Origin: an uncultured Clostridia bacterium
GTDB taxonomy: Bacteria; Bacillota; Clostridia; Oscillospirales; Oscillospiraceae
Length of the DNA: 5,874 bases
Direction: 5' to 3'
Assembly: GCA_947176425.1 (NCBI GenBank)
Contig: CAMWQV010000152.1
Span: 1 to 5,874 of the forward strand
Shown here: positions 1-4,782 of the stretch, one piece after another
Layout of the letters: each line of letters opens with the position of its first letter
Numbering within the stretch: position 1 is the stretch's first letter
Translations under genes and position numbers: made by a program
Notes under the pieces: generated by a model
What the model saw: the letters and a program-made list of their open reading frames with translations, nothing else
What the model was told of the DNA's origin: nothing
Database searches by the model: none

Positions 1-2
1 AC

Positions 3-65
3 TATGCGCCGTTGTGGAAAACAATGGGTGAACAAGGTGTGGCGGAGTACGTCCCCGACGAATAA
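3..65 (+). pseudogene. Possible edge fragment of a small HTH (YozG/HTH_26-type) regulator
   Basis: Reading from base 3, the frame gives YAPLWKTMGEQGV and then seven more residues before a TAA at 63-65. The 'Y-x-PLWKTM' string resembles, from memory, the first residues of small Cro/CI-type HTH_26 regulators, which normally continue for about 60 further residues. Here the frame stops almost at once. It could be a decayed regulator, or the tail of an unrelated gene entering from the left. No start codon for it is visible in the window, and there are 19 bases between its stop and the next gene. The call rests on one short motif and is weak. Confidence 0.25.
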
Positions 66-84
66 AAGCAAAGGGCGATTATTT

Positions 85-375
85 ATGACAGCGGAACGCA
101 TTAAAACTTTAAGGACAGCAAGAGGCTGGACACAAGCGGAACTTGCGCGACGTTTGGGGATCACGCGAAATGGCGTCAATTCATGGGAGCAGGGATTATC
201 CATGCCATCGCCAGCCTTTCTTGTAGAATTGGCAAAAGTGTTTTCGGTTTCTACAGATTACCTCTTAGGTGTAGAGCGTTTTGAAAGCCTGAACGTTACT
301 GGTTTGGAAGAAAGAGATGTTGCGATCCTCTCAGAATTGGCAGATCGTTTGCGCCAATGCAACTATAAAAAGTAA
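85..375 (+). CDS. XRE-family helix-turn-helix transcriptional regulator
   Basis: A 96-residue cytoplasmic DNA-binding protein of the Cro/CI (HTH_3) type. Residues 5-60 form the domain. The helix-turn-helix lies around residues 16-37, where TQAELARRLGITRNGVNSW and the following EQG match the family pattern. 'P-S-x-x-x-L-x-x-LAKVFSVSTDYLLG' closes the fold. The remaining 30 or so residues (GLEERDVAILSELADRLR) form a short helical tail of the kind seen in clostridial members and probably used for dimerisation. The frame is open upstream to base 4, but the ATG at 85 is chosen because AAAGGG at 69-74 sits at suitable spacing and the domain begins just after it. The gene precedes the Rpn-family gene by 118 bases and could regulate it, but its target cannot be read from the sequence. 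No good promoter is visible in the 84 bases upstream. GC is lower than in feoB. Confidence 0.88.
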   Translation: MTAERIKTLRTARGWTQAELARRLGITRNGVNSWEQGLSMPSPAFLVELAKVFSVSTDYLLGVERFESLNVTGLEERDVAILSELADRLRQCNYKK

Positions 376-410
376 AATATTGCTGGTTTCCTGACAATTC
401 TATTTAAAGC

Positions 411-439
411 TTGAAAGATACAGGACGGTATGATATAAT
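411..439 (+). promoter_or_regulatory. Strong sigma-A promoter with extended -10, driving the Rpn-family gene
   Basis: TTGAAA at 411-416 (one mismatch to TTGACA) and a perfect TATAAT at 434-439 are separated by exactly 17 bases. TG at 431-432 adds the extended -10 motif (TGnTATAAT). Transcription would begin near 446, leaving an A-rich 5' leader of about 48 bases before the ATG at 494. The Rpn-family gene therefore has its own housekeeping promoter and does not depend on readthrough from the XRE gene. Confidence 0.8.
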
Positions 440-493
440 GAATATAAAACATAAGAACTAAGAAAAAACGGAAAAACCAGCGGGAGAGTTACT

Positions 494-1387
494 ATGGCGA
501 AAACAAACAGAGAATACAAAGATTCCGTCTTTTCGTTATATTTCAGCGATAAAGAGCGGCTTATAGAACTGATCAATGCAATCGAGGGGACAAACTATCC
601 AAAGGATACTGAGATAGAGATCAATACGATTGAAGACGCGCTGTACAAGGGCCGGAAAAACGACATCTCTTTTATTATCAATGGGGTGCTTGTTGTTCTG
701 GTGGAACATCAGTCTACCCTGAACGAGAATATGCCGCTGCGGATCTTTATATATATAGCGCGGATCTATGAGCAGATAGCAAAGCTGCGGAAAATATACG
801 GTTCAACACTGGTGAAGATACCAACGCCGCGTTTTATTGTACTGTACAACGGGGAAAGGAACTGCGCGGATTACAGGCAGCTCAAACTGTCGGATGCCTT
901 TGCGGAACAGAAAGAAAACCCCGCGCTTGAATTGAAAGTCGATCTGTACAATATCAATTACGGGAGATCGGGGATCATAAAAAAGAGCCGCAGTTTAGAG
1001 GAGTACAGCACGTTCATACATTACGTCCGGCAGGAGCAGAGAGAGAAGGGGAAAGCGTTAGATGACGCAATTTCAGCGGCAATTGACCGTGCCATTCAAG
1101 ATAATATTATGAAAAAGTTCTTGGAGAAATATGGAAGCGAGGTGCAGAATATGCTGTTTGAGGAGTGGGACTGGGAGCAGTATGCAGCTGTTCAGCGTGA
1201 GGAAGGACACAGGGAAGGCTGGGAAAAGGGTCAAAAAAAGGGGCGTGAGGAAGGCCGCAGGGAAGGCGCAGTAGAGATGCTTTCCAACATGATTCGCAAA
1301 ATGGCAAAGTCTTCCAAGCCGGAAGAGATTGCCGATACCCTTGAACTGCCGCTTTCTCAAGTGGAAAGTATACTCAATCCCTCCTGA
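494..1387 (+). CDS. Rpn family recombination-promoting nuclease / putative transposase (PD-(D/E)XK)
   Basis: A 297-residue protein of the PDDEXK_2/Rpn type. E. coli relatives are DNA endonucleases that promote RecA-independent recombination and act in phage defence. The N-terminus NREYKDSVFSLYFSDKERL and the region around residues 28-50 are characteristic. The nuclease core shows D57 in 'KNDISFIING', then E71 and Q73 in 'LVVLVEHQS', which fit the D...ExQ version of the active site. All the expected acidic residues are present, so the copy looks intact. Residues 185-297 form a separate helical C-terminal region. This includes six glycines spaced exactly four apart (G238 to G258) in a charged stretch, then a short HTH-like end (PEEIADTLELPLSQVESIL). 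The start is supported by CGGGAGAG at 481-488. It has a strong promoter upstream, a hairpin 20 bases downstream, and an internal start candidate at 1151. Such genes often occur in multiple copies per genome. Confidence 0.92.
   Translation: MAKTNREYKDSVFSLYFSDKERLIELINAIEGTNYPKDTEIEINTIEDALYKGRKNDISFIINGVLVVLVEHQSTLNENMPLRIFIYIARIYEQIAKLRKIYGSTLVKIPTPRFIVLYNGERNCADYRQLKLSDAFAEQKENPALELKVDLYNINYGRSGIIKKSRSLEEYSTFIHYVRQEQREKGKALDDAISAAIDRAIQDNIMKKFLEKYGSEVQNMLFEEWDWEQYAAVQREEGHREGWEKGQKKGREEGRREGAVEMLSNMIRKMAKSSKPEEIADTLELPLSQVESILNPS
1139..1153 (+). promoter_or_regulatory. Internal ribosome binding site and ATG within the Rpn-family gene
   Basis: GAGGTG at 1139-1144 is an exact match to the core anti-Shine-Dalgarno complement. 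It lies six bases ahead of an ATG at 1151 that is in frame with the parent gene (Met220). It is at least as good a Shine-Dalgarno sequence as the one at the gene's own start. The earlier in-frame ATG at 1109 has no comparable purine run upstream. Confidence 0.5.
1151..1387 (+). CDS. Candidate RpnS-like C-terminal protein made from an internal start (gene within gene)
   Basis: Translation from Met220 of the Rpn-family gene would give a separate 78-residue protein. It would start MLFEEWDWEQYAAV, contain the glycine-every-four-residues stretch, and end in the HTH-like tail. It would lack the whole nuclease domain. In E. coli, rpn genes are known to yield both the long nuclease and a short C-terminal product from an internal start, and the short form blocks the long one. 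Here the internal Shine-Dalgarno sequence, its six-base spacing and the domain boundary all fit that layout. What is seen is the site and the frame; expression and an antitoxin role are inferred by analogy. The chance that GAGGTG arises simply from the Glu-Val codons is real, so confidence is moderate. Confidence 0.45.
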   Translation: MLFEEWDWEQYAAVQREEGHREGWEKGQKKGREEGRREGAVEMLSNMIRKMAKSSKPEEIADTLELPLSQVESILNPS

Positions 1388-1406
1388 CAGCCGCCGCGGT
1401 ACAATC

Positions 1407-1458
1407 ACCCGCAGGATGCCTGCTTCCAGGCGCTCTGCGGGTTTGTCAGTCTTATTTC
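1407..1458 (+). terminator. Likely intrinsic terminator of the Rpn-family gene
   Basis: ACCCGCAG (1407-1414) pairs perfectly with CTGCGGGT (1435-1442). Inside it, GCCTG (1418-1422) pairs with CAGGC (1427-1431) around a CTTC loop, with a small GAT/GCT internal loop between the two stems. It lies 20 bases after the stop codon. The following sequence is T-rich (TTGTCAGTCTTATTT) but has no uninterrupted U-run, so termination may be partial. Confidence 0.5.
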
Positions 1459-1633
1459 CTGGTCTGCCCTTTTCCCGGCATTTTGAGGGCGCTGCCTGCC
1501 CGGGCGGAGGGAGTCCGGCACACACCAGACCGAGACAGAAGAAGATATTGCCAGTCACCGCCCCTTTCTCTCCGCATAGACTGAGAGTAAAGCCGAACAA
1601 AACGGCATACGACAAGGGGAGGGGATACAAATT
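1443..1633 (+). other. Non-coding feoB leader with possible RNA structure; no gene seen
   Basis: No convincing gene lies here on either strand. Several complementary segments suggest a folded 5' leader. GGTCTG (1461-1466) can pair with CAGACC (1526-1531). Inside this lies GCCCT (1466-1470) with AGGGC (1486-1490), plus the self-complementary GCCCGGGC (1498-1505). Further on, CAGTC (1552-1556) can pair with GACTG (1579-1583), and GCCG with CGGC near 1592-1606. I compared the sequence from memory with NiCo, cobalamin, TPP, FMN, Moco, guanidine and fluoride riboswitches and could not make it fit any. No clear Fur or DtxR box and no clear promoter were found. The region ends in a strong ribosome site, GGGGAGGGG at 1616-1624. 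Confidence 0.4.
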
Positions 1634-3490
1634 ATGGCCACTGGACCCAAGATCGCCCTGGCAGGGAATCCGAACGTAGGGAAATCGACAGTGTTCAACG
1701 CGCTGACGAATCTGCATCAGCATACGGGCAACTGGCCCGGGAAAACGGTATCGACGGCTGTGGGCGAGTATACATACCACGGTCAGACCTATACTCTGAT
1801 CGATCTGCCCGGGACCTACTCCCTCCACCCCGGCAGCGCCGAGGAGGAGGTCACAAGAGATTATCTGCTGTCCGGCGAAGCGGATGTAACGCTGGTGGTT
1901 GTGGACGCCACCTGTCTGGAACGCAATCTGGCACTGGCGCTTCAGATATTAGAGGTGACATGGCCGGTGGTGGTCTGTGTGAACCTGCTGGATGAGGCGG
2001 CAAAAAAGAAAATCGAGATCGACCTGCAGGCCCTGCGGAGAGAATTGGGGTGTCCCGTGACGGGCGCGGCGGCACGGGGCGGCAAGGGTTTGAACACGCT
2101 GCGGCGTCTGCTGGCGGAGACGGCCAGCGCACCGCCGCCCCGTCCAAAACTGCCGTGCTGTACAGACTGTCCCGGCTGCTGGGAACACTGTGCCGCCGCG
2201 CATATCACGCGGGCCGCGGAAATTGCCGCAAAAGTATCGGTAAAGGACGCCGCCGCGGCCCAGCGCCGCGACCGTGTTCTGGACCGGCTGCTGACATCAA
2301 AAGCAACCGGCATTCCTGTCATGCTGTTATTGCTGGCGCTGGCGCTGTGGCTGACGATGGCCGGGGCAAATGTACCGTCGGAACTGCTCTCCAGACTGCT
2401 GCTGGGCTGGCAGGAACCGCTGCGCGGCATGTTGCAGACTCTGCACGCGCCCCGGTGGCTGGAAGGCGCGCTGATCGACGGGATGTACCGGACTGTCGCG
2501 TGGGTGGTGTCGGTGATGCTGCCGCCGATGGCAATTTTTTTCCCGCTGTTTACGCTGCTGGAGGACGCGGGATATCTGCCCCGGGTCGCTTTTAATCTGG
2601 ACCACTTTTTCCAGCGTTCCGGCGCGCATGGGAGACAGAGCTTAACAATGTGCATGGCTCTCGGATGCAACGCCTGCGGAGTCATGGGCTGCCGGATTAT
2701 CCAGAGTCCGCGGGAACGGCTGATTGCGATTTTGACCAACGCGTTTATGCCCTGTAACGGCCGTCTGCCGACTTTGATCGCGCTCATCTCCATGTTTTTT
2801 GTCACCGGCAGCGGGTTTGGGAGTTCGGTCTTATCGGCGGGGCTGCTGATGGGGACGATTGTTCTGGCAACTGCAATGACGTTATGGGCGAGCCGGATTT
2901 TGTCGGCAACGGTCCTGAAAGGCCAGCCCTCGTCTTTTTCCCTGGAACTGCCGCCGTATCGAATGCCGCAGGTGGGGCAGGTGCTGATTCGCTCCATTCT
3001 GGACCGGACGCTTTTTGTATTAGGGCGTGCGGTCGTGGTCGCGGCGCCGGCGGGACTGCTGATCTGGGCCGCGGCGAATCTCACCGTCGGCGGACAGAGC
3101 GTGCTGGCATATCTGGCGGCATTTTTACAGCCGCTGGCCGCCTGGATGGGTTTGGACGGATTTATTTTGCTGGCGTTCGTGCTGGGGTTCCCGGCGAATG
3201 AAATCGTTGTGCCATGTATTTTAATGGGCTATCTGGCTGCGGGAACTCTGACCGATTACAGCAGCCTGACCGAACTGCATACGCTGCTTGCCGCCAACGG
3301 CTGGACGGCTGTCACCGCGGTCTGCGTGCTGCTGCTGACACTGTTTCATTTCCCCTGCGGAACCACCTGCCTGACGATCTGGCGGGAGACAAAAAGCGTT
3401 AAATGGACTGCTCTGGCAATCGTTCTGCCGACAGTGGTCGGGATTGTGCTGTGTATGATCGTTCACTGGACGGCAATGCTGTTTGCGTAA
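1634..3490 (+). CDS. feoB: Ferrous iron transport protein B (Fe2+ permease with GTPase domain)
   Basis: A 618-residue inner-membrane Fe(II) importer. The N-terminal G domain has G1 GNPNVGKS (11-18), a switch threonine in NWPGKTV (T38), G3 DLPG (57-60), G4 NLLD (117-120) and a G5-like TGAAARGGKG (143-152). A cysteine cluster, C175, C176, C179, C182 and C186, follows before the first membrane segment (about 226-244). The membrane domain has two Gate-type repeats. The first contains GCNACGVMGC (344-353) and SPRERLIAILTNAFMPCNGR (358-377). The second contains GFPANEIVVP (518-527) and HFPCGTTC (572-579). It is shorter than the 773-residue E. coli protein, mainly in the membrane half, but both Gates are present, so it is probably a complete short-form FeoB. 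The start is fixed by GGGGAGGGG nine bases upstream. No feoA or feoC is adjacent. GC content is clearly higher than in the genes to its left. Confidence 0.95.
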   Translation: MATGPKIALAGNPNVGKSTVFNALTNLHQHTGNWPGKTVSTAVGEYTYHGQTYTLIDLPGTYSLHPGSAEEEVTRDYLLSGEADVTLVVVDATCLERNLALALQILEVTWPVVVCVNLLDEAAKKKIEIDLQALRRELGCPVTGAAARGGKGLNTLRRLLAETASAPPPRPKLPCCTDCPGCWEHCAAAHITRAAEIAAKVSVKDAAAAQRRDRVLDRLLTSKATGIPVMLLLLALALWLTMAGANVPSELLSRLLLGWQEPLRGMLQTLHAPRWLEGALIDGMYRTVAWVVSVMLPPMAIFFPLFTLLEDAGYLPRVAFNLDHFFQRSGAHGRQSLTMCMALGCNACGVMGCRIIQSPRERLIAILTNAFMPCNGRLPTLIALISMFFVTGSGFGSSVLSAGLLMGTIVLATAMTLWASRILSATVLKGQPSSFSLELPPYRMPQVGQVLIRSILDRTLFVLGRAVVVAAPAGLLIWAAANLTVGGQSVLAYLAAFLQPLAAWMGLDGFILLAFVLGFPANEIVVPCILMGYLAAGTLTDYSSLTELHTLLAANGWTAVTAVCVLLLTLFHFPCGTTCLTIWRETKSVKWTALAIVLPTVVGIVLCMIVHWTAMLFA

Positions 3491-3491
3491 C

Positions 3492-3540
3492 AAAAAAAGG
3501 GGCTGGTACAGGGCAGAAATTCTGTACCAGTCCTTTTATT
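3492..3540. terminator. Bidirectional intrinsic terminator between feoB and the PARG-like gene
   Basis: GGGCTGGTACAG (3500-3511) pairs with CTGTACCAGTCC (3522-3533) to form a 12-bp stem with one G-U wobble and a 10-base loop. Seven A's (3492-3498) lie on the left and TTTTATT (3534-3540) on the right, so the hairpin reads as a terminator from either side. It starts one base after the feoB stop and ends nine bases before the stop of the convergent gene, insulating the two units. Confidence 0.9.
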
Positions 3541-3549
3541 GATCTTTTG

Positions 3550-4362
3550 TTACGCCTGAAAAGCCTTTATGCAAAATTGCCCTTTAGAATGGTCCAAAAC
3601 CGCGTGGAACACGGAATCGAAATACTGTCCCATGCCTTCATCCTCCAGCAGTTCTCTCCACCAGGCCGCAACCTCTCTGGGATCATTGCGGAAAACGCCG
3701 CATCCGTAGGCCCCGAGCACTACATGCTTTGCGTTTTGTTCCGCAAAGATTCCCAAAGCCAGCTTCATTCTCCGGCGCATCACTTTTTTGGCTTCCTCCG
3801 CGTTTTCGCCTTTTAGAAGCGCCTGCCCCATATTGACTGCCGGCAAGGTCAGCACGGAAGCCTTCACGGGTGTTTCCGTTAAACGAAACGCGCTGTCACG
3901 GAAAAATACGACTTCCGGGGAATAGATGGCATAGTCCAGATACATCATGGAGCGGTTGGCCCGATTTTTCAGGTAATATTCTTCGTGTGCCGTCAGCGTG
4001 GGATAGAGGGCGCTGGAAACGGTCAGGCTTTCCTCCTGCGCCTTGGCTCCGTTCAGAAAACCGCCTCCCGGATTTTTTGCGCTTGCGAAATTCAATACGC
4101 CAATATTTGTTTTTCCTTCCGCCGCAAAGATTCGGACCGCCTCTACTGCGGAGATATTTTCCACTCGTGTTTCCGGCTGGCTGCCGCCAGTGCATCCGCC
4201 ATATTTTTCAAGAATTTTCTCACCCTCCGCAGGAGTGATTAATGTACTGTGCCCGATGGACCGTTCCACCGTCTCTTTTATGATGATCTGCTTTTGTTCC
4301 GATTCATAGTATCCCCGTTTTATGATCTCTAAAGTTTCTTTTGCCATTGCTTTTCTGTCCAT
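3550..4362 (-). CDS. Microbial poly(ADP-ribose) glycohydrolase-like macrodomain protein (TIGR02452 type)
   Basis: A 270-residue cytoplasmic protein of the TIGR02452/DUF2263 group, whose characterised relatives remove ADP-ribose from proteins or from poly(ADP-ribose). The bacterial PARG signature is intact: GGG at 99-101, seven residues, then QEE at 109-111, with E110/E111 holding the catalytic glutamate. It is preceded by VLNFASAKNP, the strand and ADP-ribose-binding loop. A second macrodomain loop, VLGAYGCGVFRNDP (215-228), is also present. The N-terminal ~60 residues form the helical extension usual in the family, and total length is typical. The ATG at 4362 is supported by AGGGAG shortly upstream; the next in-frame ATG (Met6) would be too far from it. 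It is the last gene of a probable three-gene operon, 24 bases after the TM2 gene, with a terminator directly downstream. The native substrate is unknown; reversal of ADP-ribosylation is inferred from the family. Confidence 0.9.
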   Translation of the reverse strand: MDRKAMAKETLEIIKRGYYESEQKQIIIKETVERSIGHSTLITPAEGEKILEKYGGCTGGSQPETRVENISAVEAVRIFAAEGKTNIGVLNFASAKNPGGGFLNGAKAQEESLTVSSALYPTLTAHEEYYLKNRANRSMMYLDYAIYSPEVVFFRDSAFRLTETPVKASVLTLPAVNMGQALLKGENAEEAKKVMRRRMKLALGIFAEQNAKHVVLGAYGCGVFRNDPREVAAWWRELLEDEGMGQYFDSVFHAVLDHSKGQFCIKAFQA

Positions 4363-4386
4363 AGTTTCACTCCCTGTATTTCAGAA

Positions 4387-4758
4387 TTACCGGAGATAAC
4401 GCCCGTGTTTATCCTTAAATTTTCCCATAACGATAAAGACCAGATCGACAAGCACGGCGATAACCCACAGTTTAGAAGACAGCGCGAACAGCAGCAGCCA
4501 CAGGATACCGGTGCCGATTTTACCGGTATAAAAGCGGTGGATGCCCAGTCCGCCCAGGAAAAGGCACATAAAAAAAGCGGCCCATTTATTTTTATCGCTG
4601 CTGTCCTGAAAAGCAGCGGGGATTTCAGCGCCGCAGTGAGAGCAGAAATTCCCTTCCGCAGGGCGGCCGCACTGCGGGCAGAACAGCCGTACCGTACCGC
4701 CGCACCGCGGACATATACTGCCGCGGAAAAATTCTTTCTTACAGTAAGGACAAATCAT
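4387..4758 (-). CDS. Double zinc-ribbon TM2 domain membrane protein
   Basis: A 123-residue membrane protein of unknown role. Two zinc-ribbon half-pairs lie at the N-terminus: CPYC (residues 3-6) with CPRC (16-19), and CPQC (27-30) with CSHC (39-42). Each pair should hold one zinc ion. After a short linker comes a TM2 domain. Its first helix contains FFMCLFLGGLGIHRFY (about 62-77) with the diagnostic G-x-HRFY turn. A second helix follows (ILWLLLFALSS to IVMGKF), including the conserved aspartate of 'VLVDLVFIV'. The protein ends in a basic tail, KDKHGRYLR. A GTG three codons upstream (4767) is possible, but the ATG at 4758 is preferred because GAGGCGG lies upstream at usable spacing and family members start directly at the first CxxC. 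It sits 24 bases after the desulfidase gene and 24 bases before the PARG-like gene, so it is probably co-transcribed with both. Confidence 0.88.
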   Translation of the reverse strand: MICPYCKKEFFRGSICPRCGGTVRLFCPQCGRPAEGNFCSHCGAEIPAAFQDSSDKNKWAAFFMCLFLGGLGIHRFYTGKIGTGILWLLLFALSSKLWVIAVLVDLVFIVMGKFKDKHGRYLR

Positions 4759-4782
4759 CCCAACCACCGCCTCGCTTCATTC

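Noticed and set aside
494..1387. The Rpn gene as a complete insertion sequence
   Set aside because: I looked for terminal inverted repeats and target-site duplications around the gene and saw none. The 'transposase' label comes from the protein family name, not from element ends.
1461..1560. Possible cobalamin or NiCo riboswitch before feoB
   Set aside because: A few strings such as GGGAGTCCGG are faintly similar to the cobalamin consensus, but the GCCACTG box and ordered stems are missing, and the NiCo signature segments are absent.
1329..1679. A 116-codon plus-strand frame bridging the Rpn end and the feoB start
   Set aside because: It overlaps both genes out of frame, its composition is Pro/Arg-rich and unlike a folded protein, and the region shows hairpins instead.
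1073..1828. A 251-codon minus-strand frame spanning the Rpn end, the leader and the start of feoB
   Set aside because: It crosses two real plus-strand genes and a terminator hairpin, has no recognisable family features and no convincing ribosome site.
1942..3084. A 380-codon open frame on the minus strand opposite feoB
   Set aside because: The translation is rich in Ser, Arg, Pro and Ala with no domain or membrane pattern. It lies wholly antisense to a clear feoB, and high GC explains the lack of stops.
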